Shown here piece by piece: positions 27,641 to 35,014 of a stretch of 64,000 nt of DNA. A program made the position numbers and the translations under genes. How positions within the stretch are numbered: the stretch's first letter is position 1; every line of letters begins with the position of its first letter. Below the pieces are notes generated by a model that ran no database searches, was not told the origin of the DNA, and saw only the letters and a program-made list of their open reading frames with translations. Origin of the DNA: Actinospineispora acaciae DSM 45401 (GTDB lineage Bacteria > Actinomycetota > Actinomycetes > Mycobacteriales > Pseudonocardiaceae); NCBI RefSeq assembly GCF_000620785.1, contig NZ_JIAI01000002.1, positions 490,110 to 554,109 of the forward strand, given 5' to 3'.

Positions 27641-28017
27641 CCTCGGCGGGCCGCTGGGTGTGCGGGTAGTAGCCGGGCACGGCCAGCAGGCGGGCGCCGA
27701 GGGCGTCGGCCACCGCGTCCGCGCAGGCCACCAGCGCCTCGCCGACGTTGCGGCGGTACAGCTCCGGGTCGCGCCAGGTGCCTCGGATCACCAGGCTCGC
27801 CACGCCGGCGTCGCGCAACGCGGCCAGCGGCACCGGCACCTCCGTGCCCCCGGCGGTCCACCAGCAGCAGCCGGTACCGGTCCGCCAGCGGGCGCTGCGC
27901 GGCGAACCCGTACGCGTCGTCGTCTCCCCAGGTGAAGATGTTGTGCGCGAAGACGGCCGGCGCACCGGCACCCCCGGTCTCGTCCCACACCGTCACGTGC
28001 ACTGTCTCGGCGGCCAT
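27600..28017 (-). pseudogene. Remnant alpha/beta-hydrolase gene with internal deletion and frameshift
   Basis: The N-terminal part in one frame reads MAAETVHVTVWDETGGAGAPAV, AHNIFTWGDDDAYGFAAQRPLADRY and LLLVDRRGHGG, the start of an alpha/beta hydrolase up to the strand-4 region. Around 27845-27860 the sense shifts to another frame reading VPLAALRDAGVASLVIRGTWRDPELYRRN, then VPGYYPHTQRPAEVNAALRELW, the C-terminal end with the catalytic His loop. The roughly 100 residues that should carry the GxSxG nucleophile are missing. A deletion with a frame change explains both. A sequencing error could cause the frame change but not the missing core. Confidence 0.75.
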
Positions 28018-28078
28018 CGCCTGAGGTTAGGGTGGAGCCATGCGTTGACGCCTGCCCGGCAGCCGGGCACCCCCGTCG

Positions 28079-28123
28079 TCTCCTTCGTGCCATCGACCCC
28101 GAACACGACAGCCACGAAGGAGA
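28079..28123 (+). promoter_or_regulatory. Leader hairpin covering the APH(6) ribosome binding site
   Basis: A perfect 11-bp inverted repeat: TCTCCTTCGTG (28079-28089) and CACGAAGGAGA (28113-28123), with a 23-nt loop. The 3' arm contains the Shine-Dalgarno AAGGAG (28117-28122), 10 bp before the ATG. The paired state would hide the ribosome binding site. A short GCCCGG/CCGGGC hairpin (28053-28067) and a two-codon ATG-CGT-TGA lie upstream. This is a candidate translational attenuator. Confidence 0.6.
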
Positions 28124-28132
28124 TCTCCTCAT

Positions 28133-29044
28133 ATGAGCACGTCCATCGACGTCCCCGCCGAGCTGGCCGAGCTGCACGACAAGGACGGCGGCCGCGACTG
28201 GATCGCCGCGCTGCCGAGGCAGGCGGCCGAGTTCCTGGACCGCTGGCAGCTGCGCCCGGAAGGCCCCACCTGGCACGGCATGGCCTCGCTGGTGTTGCCG
28301 GTGACCAGGGCGGACGGCGTGCCCGCCGCGCTCAAGCTGCAACGCGTCACCGACGAGACCGAAGGCGTCGCGCTCGGCCTGCTGACCTGGGACGGCGACG
28401 GCATCGTGCGGGTGCTCGACCACGACCCGGACACCGGCACCATCCTGCTGGAACGGCTGGACGAGACCCGCCCGCTGACCGCCGTGGCCGACGACACCGA
28501 GGCGCTGCGGATCCTCGCCGGGCTGCTCGCGCGCCTGGTCGCGGTGCCGGCGCCGCCGGGCCTGCGCCGGCTGGGCGACATCGCCGCCGCCATGCTCGAC
28601 CAGGTGCCGCACGCGGTGCCCACGCTGTCCGACCCGGCGCAGCGGCGGCTGGCGCGGGCCTGCGCGTCCGCCGTGGCCGAACTGGTCGGCGAGCCCGGCG
28701 ACCGGCTGCTGCACTGGGACCTGCACTACGAGAACGTGCTCGCCGCCGAGCGCGAACCCTGGCTGGCGATCGACCCGGTGCCGCTGGCCGGCGACCCGTG
28801 TTTCGAGCTGATGCCGGCGCTGCACAACAGGTGGGACGAGGTGGTCGCGACCGGCGACGTGCGCGGCGCGGTGCTGCGCCGCTTCGACCAGCTGACCGAG
28901 GCGCTCGGCCTGGACCGGCAGCGGGCCAGGGGGTGGACGCTCGGGCGGGTGCTGCAGAACACCCTGTGGGACATCGAGGACGGCGGGACGAAAATGGACC
29001 CGACCCAGGTCGCCATCGCGACGGCGATGCTGGAGCGTCGTTGA
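28133..29044 (+). CDS. APH(6)-type aminoglycoside/streptomycin phosphotransferase
   Basis: 303 aa. It matches streptomycin 6-kinases: LLHWDLHYENVLAA is the catalytic HxDxxxxN loop, WLAIDPVPLAGDPCFELMP holds the magnesium-binding Asp, and WTLGRVLQNTLWDIEDG is typical near the C-terminus. The N-terminal lobe has LKLQRV with the ATP Lys. APH(6) enzymes use ATP to phosphorylate streptomycin at the 6-OH; in producers and soil actinomycetes many act as silent or self-protection genes. The ribosome binding site lies in a hairpin, hinting at induction. Whether it acts on streptomycin cannot be told from sequence. Confidence 0.9.
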   Translation: MSTSIDVPAELAELHDKDGGRDWIAALPRQAAEFLDRWQLRPEGPTWHGMASLVLPVTRADGVPAALKLQRVTDETEGVALGLLTWDGDGIVRVLDHDPDTGTILLERLDETRPLTAVADDTEALRILAGLLARLVAVPAPPGLRRLGDIAAAMLDQVPHAVPTLSDPAQRRLARACASAVAELVGEPGDRLLHWDLHYENVLAAEREPWLAIDPVPLAGDPCFELMPALHNRWDEVVATGDVRGAVLRRFDQLTEALGLDRQRARGWTLGRVLQNTLWDIEDGGTKMDPTQVAIATAMLERR

Positions 29045-29137
29045 TCGATACGCCCGAGCGTCCGGCCGTCGCGAGAAGTTAACACAACCGTTTCGCGCTC
29101 CCGGCGATCATCATGACCAGAGGCGGGGACCGAGCCG

Positions 29138-29713
29138 ATGATGACCTACCGGGGGTGGTTGGGGATGTCCGACGGGCCGAGCGCGGAGCCTTGGCACTGC
29201 GGCGAGCCTCGGCCCGTCGGGCGGGAGCACCCGGTGTGGACGTACCTCGCGATCATCGTCGGCACCGCGGTGGTCGCCGGCCTGGTCGTGCACCACTGGT
29301 ATCGGGGGCAGGTGGGGGATGTGATGGTCGGGCTGGTCCTGGGCGTGGCGTTGGCGATGGCGGCGGCCGCGCTGCGGCGGGTGGGCGGCGGTCGGTTCGT
29401 TCCACGACAGCGGCTGACGTTCCGGCTGGCGGCGGACTCTGCCGAGGCCAGGGAGCTGGCGGTCGCGGCGCTGCGCGAGCTCTCCGCGCGGCGGGTGCGC
29501 GCGGAGAACCCGCTGGTGGTCGAGGCGTGGACGGGCATGAGCTGGCAGAGCTGGGGCGAGCGGGTCAGGATCGAGCTCTGGCCGGTCGAGGGGATGACCG
29601 ACGTCGTGGTGTCCAGCAACCCCCGGTTGTGGCTCACGCTGGTGGACTGGGGCAAGGGCCGAGGCAACGTCGAGACGGTCGCGCGCGGGATGCGCGGGCT
29701 CATGCCGGGCTGA
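29138..29713 (+). CDS. Membrane protein of unknown function, two transmembrane segments
   Basis: 191 aa. A short N-terminal region with GEPRPVGREHPVW is followed by two closely spaced membrane helices (about 34-52 WTYLAIIVGTAVVAGLVV and 62-80), then a soluble C-terminal domain of about 105 residues (FVPRQRLTFRLAAD...RIELWPVEGMTDVVVSSNP). I recognise no family. Possible starts are ATG 29138, 29141 and 29165; the first is used. The end overlaps the convergent phosphatase gene by 14 bp. A leader of 93 bp after the APH(6) gene shows nothing notable. Confidence 0.65.
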   Translation: MMTYRGWLGMSDGPSAEPWHCGEPRPVGREHPVWTYLAIIVGTAVVAGLVVHHWYRGQVGDVMVGLVLGVALAMAAAALRRVGGGRFVPRQRLTFRLAADSAEARELAVAALRELSARRVRAENPLVVEAWTGMSWQSWGERVRIELWPVEGMTDVVVSSNPRLWLTLVDWGKGRGNVETVARGMRGLMPG

Positions 29714-30260
29714 ACGTGAACGAGGCGGGCAGGGTGTAGTGCCAGCCCTCCCGCCAGCCGAAGGGGGCGTCGACGAGGTTCTCGATGGCGGCCCCGGCCA
29801 GCAGGCAGTCGAGCGCCCATTTGTTGGCCGAATGGGAGATCAGCAGGACGCGCCGGCCGTCCCAGCCGGTGGCCAGGTCGTGCAGGAACTCGCCGGTGGC
29901 CGCGATGACCTGGCGGTAGCTCTGGCCGCCGGGGTAGGGGTCGTCGATGTGGCGCGCGCGCAGGGGCGCGAGGACGTCGACCGGGCAGCCGTTCAGCTCG
30001 CCGTAGTCGCACTCGCGCAGCCGTGGGTCCTGGTGGATGGGGACGTCGGTGCCGGCGAAGGCGATCTCCGCTGTCTCGACGGCCCGGTGCAGGTCGGAGA
30101 CGAACACGGCCGCGAGCCCGGTGTCCCGGCGCCGGTCGCCGAGCTCGGCGGCGAGCTTGCGGCCCCGTTCGGAGAGTGTGCCCGGCAGCCAGCCGGTCGC
30201 GATGAGCTTCTCGTTGTCCTCGGTCAGCGAATGTGTCTCGTAGACGATCTCGACGGCCAT
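29700..30260 (-). CDS. Histidine phosphatase family protein
   Basis: 186 aa. The N-terminal YETHSLTEDNEKLIATGWLPGTLSERG carries the catalytic His in THS, where classic members have RHG. FVSDLHRAVETAEI, RECDYGELNG (acid residue) and VLLISHSANKWALDCLL (second His) complete the site. This THS subfamily is widespread in actinomycetes; it may dephosphorylate a small metabolite, not a protein. The ATG at 30260 begins the first strand. It ends 29 bp before... no: it is transcribed after the LuxR gene (30 bp gap) on the same strand and may be in its transcript. Confidence 0.85.
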   Translation of the reverse strand: MAVEIVYETHSLTEDNEKLIATGWLPGTLSERGRKLAAELGDRRRDTGLAAVFVSDLHRAVETAEIAFAGTDVPIHQDPRLRECDYGELNGCPVDVLAPLRARHIDDPYPGGQSYRQVIAATGEFLHDLATGWDGRRVLLISHSANKWALDCLLAGAAIENLVDAPFGWREGWHYTLPASFTFSPA

Positions 30261-30290
30261 GCGGGAGAGTCTCTCGCGCCGTATGGCGAG

Positions 30291-31328
30291 CTATGCGGCA
30301 CCCGGGCCGAACACCCGGGTCACCAGCTCGCGGCGGCTGCGGACGCCGGCCTTGGCGAAGATCGACTTGAGGTGGCCCTGGACGGTGTGCCGGGAGATGA
30401 ACAGGCGGGACGCGATCTCGGCGGTGTCCCAGCCCCGCAGGACCAGGTCGGTCAGCTCGCGCTCGCGGGCGGTGAACCCGTAGGCGGCCGAGATCAGCGG
30501 CGCGACCGAGGGCGGGCTCGCGGCCTGCAGGACGATCGCCACCCGCCCTGAGCCGCCGCCCGTGGCCGGCGAGCCGTGCAGCTGGACCCACCGGCCCGAC
30601 CCGCCGAGCACGCGCGTGCTGGCCTGCCCGCCGTCGCGCCTGACCCGCTCGGCGACCGCGAGCAGCGCGAACGGCAGCGGTTCGGGTCCGGCGCCGGCGT
30701 CGAGGTCGTCGAGCCAGGCCCTGGCCGGCCCGGTGATCGACTCCACCCGCCCGTCCCGGTCGAGCAGGAGCACGCCCGGCCACAGCGCCGCCGCGTCGCC
30801 CACCGTCCTGGCGTGCACGCCCGCGGTGCGCAGCCCCCGGCCGAGCAGCGGCGCCACGGCGTGCGCGAAGTCCCGCTCGTCCTCGGTGAAGTCGCCGGGC
30901 GCCTCCCGGAAGAGCGCGAAGCAGCCCCAGCAGGCGCCGTCCACGACCAGCGCCGCGCGCAGCTCGCCGGTGACGTTGACCGGTCGCAGCAGCTCGCGGT
31001 AGCGCGGGCTGCGGTCCAGCCGGCCCTCGGTCGCCTCGCTGAGCACGCCGCTGTGCCGGCGCGCGCCGGCCAGCCCGACGAACGAGTTGTAGTCGCCGCT
31101 CAGGTACGCCAGCTCGGCGACCCGGGCATCGGGCGGCGGCATGTGCGTCGCGTGGAGGCCGGTCTCGATCAGCGACGCCGGGTCCATGGTGTGCCAGCAG
31201 CCGGCCTCGTGCGGCACGGCCGAGGCGAGCAGCCCGGTCGCCTCGTCCAGGAACGCCGCGATGTCCAGCCGGGCCTCGGACAGCCGCGCCACGCGCTCCC
31301 GGACGCGGGCGCGGGTGTCGTGTCTCAC
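30291..31328 (-). CDS. LuxR-type regulator with N-terminal GAF/PAS-like sensor region
   Basis: 345 aa. The C-terminal helix-turn-helix (FTARERELTDLVLRGWDTAEIASRLFISRHTVQGHLKSIFAKAGV) is a clear LuxR/GerE domain. The N-terminal 270 residues hold a GAF-like region (WGCFALFREAPGDFTEDERDFAHAVAPLLG) and a PAS-like part (PGVLLLDRDGRVESITGPARAWL). Regulators with this layout are common next to small-enzyme genes in actinomycetes. Start GTG 31328 or GTG 31367; neither has a strong ribosome binding site. A CCACA/TGTGG repeat at 31364-31375 in the divergent gap, facing the cupin gene, is a candidate site. Confidence 0.85.
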   Translation of the reverse strand: MRHDTRARVRERVARLSEARLDIAAFLDEATGLLASAVPHEAGCWHTMDPASLIETGLHATHMPPPDARVAELAYLSGDYNSFVGLAGARRHSGVLSEATEGRLDRSPRYRELLRPVNVTGELRAALVVDGACWGCFALFREAPGDFTEDERDFAHAVAPLLGRGLRTAGVHARTVGDAAALWPGVLLLDRDGRVESITGPARAWLDDLDAGAGPEPLPFALLAVAERVRRDGGQASTRVLGGSGRWVQLHGSPATGGGSGRVAIVLQAASPPSVAPLISAAYGFTARERELTDLVLRGWDTAEIASRLFISRHTVQGHLKSIFAKAGVRSRRELVTRVFGPGAA

Positions 31329-31363
31329 ACCTGCCAGAGTAGGACGATCATGCTCCAGATACC

Positions 31364-31375
31364 CCACAAATGTGG
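31364..31375. promoter_or_regulatory. Small inverted repeat in LuxR/cupin divergent promoter
   Basis: CCACA-AA-TGTGG, a 12-bp dyad located 36 bp upstream of the LuxR start and 61 bp upstream of the cupin start. It is the only dyad seen in this 108-bp gap and may be an operator. Confidence 0.4.
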
Positions 31376-31436
31376 CATAGCCGCTGGTCGGGGCGCTCCG
31401 TAGCGTTCGGGCAGAACACGGGCCGAGGGGGTCGAC

Positions 31437-31916
31437 ATGTCAGTACCGGGTATGAGCGTGGTGCGCGCGGGCGAGGGGCCGTCGCACTGGCTGGTGGGGG
31501 ACACCCACACGATCAAGGCCACGGCCGCGTCGACCGGCGGCGCGTTCGGCCTCGTCGAGGTGTCCGTGCCACCCGGGTCCGGGCCGCCGCCGCACGTGCA
31601 CACCCGGGAGGACGAGTCGTTCTACCTGCTCGACGGGGTGCTCGAGGTCGCGGCGGGCGGCCAGGTGTCCCTGCTGCGCCCCGGCGACTTCGCGTTCCTG
31701 CCGCGCGGCGTCCCGCACTGGTTCACCAACCCGGGCGTGGCCGCGGCCCGGGCACTGATCCTGGTCACGCCCGGGGGCTTCGAGCGGTTCTTCGCCGAGG
31801 CCGGCGAACCGGCCCGCCCCGGCGAGCAGGCCCCGCCGTTCCACCCCGACCAGGCCGAACGCCTCACCGAGCTGACCCGGCGCTACGGCGGCGACCTCCC
31901 GGCGCTCACCACCTGA
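31437..31916 (+). CDS. Cupin-domain protein
   Basis: 159 aa, one cupin barrel. PPHVHTREDESFYLLDGVLEV is motif 1 with the two His and Glu metal ligands; PGDFAFLPRGVPHWFTNPG is motif 2 with the third His. It resembles quercetin-dioxygenase-like cupins of actinomycetes. The ATG at 31437 is preceded by a weak site. The next gene follows after 13 bp, so both form one unit, probably under the divergent LuxR regulator. Confidence 0.88.
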   Translation: MSVPGMSVVRAGEGPSHWLVGDTHTIKATAASTGGAFGLVEVSVPPGSGPPPHVHTREDESFYLLDGVLEVAAGGQVSLLRPGDFAFLPRGVPHWFTNPGVAAARALILVTPGGFERFFAEAGEPARPGEQAPPFHPDQAERLTELTRRYGGDLPALTT

Positions 31917-31929
31917 GAGGAAGCCCGTC

Positions 31930-32286
31930 ATGCCCGACGCGCACACCGTCTTCACCGCGGTCGACTCGCTGGACTCCCGTGTCATGATCGCGCTGTTCGC
32001 CGAGGACGGCACCATGGTGTTCGGCAACCGTGAGCCGATGCGGGGCCGGGAGGCCATCGTGGCCGGGGTCGAGGCGTTCCTGTCGACGATCAGGGGCCTG
32101 CGCCACGACATCCGGCGTGAGTGGACCGTCGGGGCGGACACCATTGCCGAGACCGACGTGACCTACACCCGCCACGACGACAAGCGGGTCACCATCCCCG
32201 CCGTGTCCATCTGGCGGGTCCGCGACGACGGCCTGATCACCGACTACCGGGTGTTCTACGACCCGTCCCCGCTGTTCGCCGCGTAG
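31930..32286 (+). CDS. SnoaL-like (NTF2-fold) small protein
   Basis: 118 aa. DSRVMIALFAEDGTMVFGNREPMRGREAIVAGVEAFL and the C-terminal RDDGLITDYRVFYD are typical of SnoaL-like polyketide cyclase/NTF2 fold proteins, which often act as isomerases or bind small ligands. A GAGAGGAAG site precedes the ATG. It is co-transcribed with the cupin. Its end overlaps the convergent alpha/beta hydrolase by 31 bp. Confidence 0.85.
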   Translation: MPDAHTVFTAVDSLDSRVMIALFAEDGTMVFGNREPMRGREAIVAGVEAFLSTIRGLRHDIRREWTVGADTIAETDVTYTRHDDKRVTIPAVSIWRVRDDGLITDYRVFYDPSPLFAA

Positions 32287-33101
32287 TCCTCGGCCAGCAC
32301 CCCGCGCAGCGCCGTCGCGAAGGCGTCCGGATCGGTGACGAAGCCCATGTGGTCGCCCGGGAGGTCGGCCACCGGCGCGTCCAGCCGCGCGGCCAGCGCC
32401 GTCGAGGTGCGGTGGCAGAGCTGGCCCCGCGAGGCCGTTCCGATGCCGACCACGATCCGGGTGCCGGCCGCGCGCAGGGCGTCGATGTCGGGGCGGTGGC
32501 GGGTGGTCGGCCGGAGCATGTGGGCGAGCATGTAGTCGCCGTTGGCCTGCGCCACCTCCGGCGGCAGCGACGGGTCGGACAGCGGCGGCGCCTCGCCGTC
32601 GCCCGGGATCTCGAAGCCGCTCAGCGCGAAGAACTTCCCCCACGCGGCGTCCGTGTCGCCCCGGCGGTGGGTGTCGTACACGTCGTCGATCGCCACGCGC
32701 AGCTCCGCGCGGTCGGGCAGCAGCTCGATCAGCGGCGGTTCGTGCGCGACCAGGGTGCGCACCCGCTCGGGGTGGTGGGCGACCAGCTCGAGCGCGGTGA
32801 TCGCCCCGCCGCTGGTGCCGAGCACGGACGCCGGCTCGTCGCCCAACGCCGCCAGCACGCGCCGCGCGTCGTCGGCACGCAGCTCCGGCGTCGAGTCCTG
32901 GGTCGGGTCGTCCAGCGGGCTGTGGGAGATGCCCCGGGGGTCCGTGGTCACCACCGTGTACTCGTCGGCGAGCCGGTCGGCCAGCGGCGCGAACGGGTAG
33001 CTCTCCATCGGCGCGCCGATCAGCAGCAGCACCGGGCCAGAGCCCCGGACCTCGTAGTACAGCCGCGCGCCCGGCACCCGAAGGGTGTGTGTGGTCGTCA
33101 T
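32256..33101 (-). CDS. Alpha/beta-hydrolase fold protein
   Basis: 281 aa. LYYEVRGSGPVLLLIGAPMES forms the first strands and oxyanion loop; the nucleophile is in SVLGTSGGAITALELVAHHPE; PGDHMGFVTDPDAFA holds the catalytic His near the end. No lid insertion is distinctive enough to name the substrate. The ATG at 33101 follows AGGAGG. It is divergent from the DHA2 exporter across 241 bp, so the two may be co-regulated. Confidence 0.88.
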   Translation of the reverse strand: MTTTHTLRVPGARLYYEVRGSGPVLLLIGAPMESYPFAPLADRLADEYTVVTTDPRGISHSPLDDPTQDSTPELRADDARRVLAALGDEPASVLGTSGGAITALELVAHHPERVRTLVAHEPPLIELLPDRAELRVAIDDVYDTHRRGDTDAAWGKFFALSGFEIPGDGEAPPLSDPSLPPEVAQANGDYMLAHMLRPTTRHRPDIDALRAAGTRIVVGIGTASRGQLCHRTSTALAARLDAPVADLPGDHMGFVTDPDAFATALRGVLAEDYAANSGDGS

Positions 33102-33242
33102 CTCTGTCGTCCTCCTGACGGGTAACTGGGTCGATTTCTGTCGGTGGTCGTCGTTAGCGTCGGCCCCGGCTACCGGTACTGACCGGGCCCGGCCTGTGAT
33201 CTGGTCGGGACGGAGCATGGGATTCGGACACGCTCCTGTTGC

Positions 33243-33319
33243 ACCTGCGTGCGTGGCGCAGGTCATGTGGGTTCGAGCGATGAGTTGTGACGGGCCGGCG
33301 GGTCTCAACCCGGGAGACC
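33243..33319. promoter_or_regulatory. Two dyads in the leader of the DHA2 exporter gene
   Basis: ACCTGCG/CGCAGGT (33243-33249 and 33257-33263) and GGTCTC/GAGACC (33301-33306 and 33314-33319). The second lies just before the exporter's GAGGAGAGG site. They may be operators or leader hairpins; the rest of the 241-bp gap shows nothing clear. Confidence 0.4.
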
Positions 33320-33342
33320 ACCGGCGAGGAGAGGACGTAGTG

Positions 33343-34950
33343 ATGAGTACCGCCGCCCCCGAGGTACGGAAGGCGACCCGGCGCGAATGGGTCGGCCTTG
33401 CCGTGCTGGCGCTGGCCTGCCTGCTGTACGTGATGGACCTGACGGTGCTGCACCTCGCGGTGCCGGCGATCACCGAGGACCTCAAGCCGACCAGCACCCA
33501 GCTGCTGTGGATCATCGACGTCTACGGGTTCATGGTGGCCGGTGCGCTGGTCACCATGGGCACGCTCGGTGACCGGATCGGCCGGCGGCGGCTGCTGCTC
33601 TGGGGCGCGGCGGCGTTCGGGCTGGTGTCGCTGCTGGCCGCGTTCTCCACCAGCGCGGAGATGCTGATCGTCAGCCGCGCGCTGCTGGGCATCGCCGGCG
33701 CCACGGTGGCCCCCTCGACGCTGTCGCTGATCTTCCACATGTTCCAGGACCCGAAGGAGCGGACCACCGCCGTCGGCATCTGGATCGGCGCGTTCTCCGC
33801 CGGCAGCGCGGTGGGGCCGGTGCTCGGCGGGCTGGTGCTGCAGGCGTTCTGGTGGGGCTCGGTGTTCCTGCTGGCGCTGCCGGTGATGGGCGCGCTGCTG
33901 GTCCTCGGGCCGAAGGTGCTGCCGGAGTACCGCGACCCCAACGCCGGCCGGCTGGACCCGATCAGCGCCGGGATGTCGGTGGTCGCGCTGCTCGCGGCGG
34001 TGTACGGGCTCAAGCAGATCGCTCAGGACGGCGTGACGGCGGTGTCGGTGCTGGCCATCCTGGTCGGCGTGGCGGTCGGGGCGCTGTGGGTGCGCCGGCA
34101 GCGGCGCCGGGAGGACCCGATGATCGACGTCGGGCTGTTCCGGATCAGGACGTTCAACTCCGCGCTGGCGGTGAACTTCCTGGCGATCTTCGTGATGGTG
34201 GGCTACTTCCTGTTCATCTTCCAGTACCTGCAGCTGGTGGCGGGCATGTCCGCGCTGGTGGCGGGGCTGTGGTCGCTGCCGTCCGCGGTGGGCTTCGTGA
34301 TCAGCTCGCAGCTCGCGCCGAAGCTGCTCAGCGGGGTGCGCCCGGCCTACGTGGTCGCCGGCGGGCTGGCCATCTCGGCGGTCGGGCTGGTCATCCTGAC
34401 GCAGGTCGAGGTGGCGACCGGGCTGGTCTCGCTGGTGCTGGCGTCCGTGGTGATCTCGATCGGGATGGGCCCGGTGTTCGGGCTGACCACCGAGATGATC
34501 GTGGGCTCGGCGCCGGAGGAGAAGGCCGGCGCCGCGTCGGGCATCTCGGAGACGGCCGCCGAGCTGGGCGGCGCGCTGGGCATCGCGGCGCTGGGCAGCA
34601 TCGGCGTGTCGCTGTACCGGGGTGGGATCGCGGACGGCCTGCCCGCCGGCGTCCCGGCCGACGCCGCGCACCAGGCCACCGACACCCTGGGCGGGGCGAT
34701 CAGCGCCGCGTCCCGGTTGCCGGCCGAGCTGGGCGCGGAGCTGGTCGCCGTGGCGCAGCGCGCGTTCGTGTCCGGCCTGGTCTGGACCTCGGCGGTGGCC
34801 GCGGTGATCGCGGCGGTGATCGCGGTGGTGGCGGCGGTGGCGCTGCGCGGCGCGGGCACGCCGTCGCCGAACGCCGCGGACGCCACGGACGAGGACGTGG
34901 ACGACACCGCGCCGGAGCTGGAGGAGCCGGCGGCCAGCCGCACGCACTGA
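33343..34950 (+). CDS. DHA2-family (EmrB/QacA type) multidrug MFS exporter
   Basis: 535 aa with about 14 membrane helices. The N-terminal MDLTVLHLAVPAITEDL with an acidic residue in helix 1, motif A-like GDRIGRRRLLLWG, and the motif C-like SAGSAVGPVLGG segment mark drug/proton antiporters. The acidic tail ends in DDTAPELEEPAASRTH. ATG 33343 follows GAGGAGAGG at 8 bp; GTG 33340 is also possible. DHA2 exporters pump antibiotics or dyes. No TetR neighbour is present; the divergent gene is a hydrolase. Confidence 0.92.
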   Translation: MSTAAPEVRKATRREWVGLAVLALACLLYVMDLTVLHLAVPAITEDLKPTSTQLLWIIDVYGFMVAGALVTMGTLGDRIGRRRLLLWGAAAFGLVSLLAAFSTSAEMLIVSRALLGIAGATVAPSTLSLIFHMFQDPKERTTAVGIWIGAFSAGSAVGPVLGGLVLQAFWWGSVFLLALPVMGALLVLGPKVLPEYRDPNAGRLDPISAGMSVVALLAAVYGLKQIAQDGVTAVSVLAILVGVAVGALWVRRQRRREDPMIDVGLFRIRTFNSALAVNFLAIFVMVGYFLFIFQYLQLVAGMSALVAGLWSLPSAVGFVISSQLAPKLLSGVRPAYVVAGGLAISAVGLVILTQVEVATGLVSLVLASVVISIGMGPVFGLTTEMIVGSAPEEKAGAASGISETAAELGGALGIAALGSIGVSLYRGGIADGLPAGVPADAAHQATDTLGGAISAASRLPAELGAELVAVAQRAFVSGLVWTSAVAAVIAAVIAVVAAVALRGAGTPSPNAADATDEDVDDTAPELEEPAASRTH

Positions 34951-35014
34951 TCGTTGCGGGGGTGTTAGGGGTTTCGTGATACCGACGGTGCCCGTGAGGC
35001 GGTAACGTGCCCGC

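Noticed and set aside
28040-28048. ATG-CGT-TGA mini-ORF before the APH(6) gene
   Set aside because: The ribosome binding site is only 2-3 bp from the ATG, too close for efficient initiation, so I do not annotate it as a gene.
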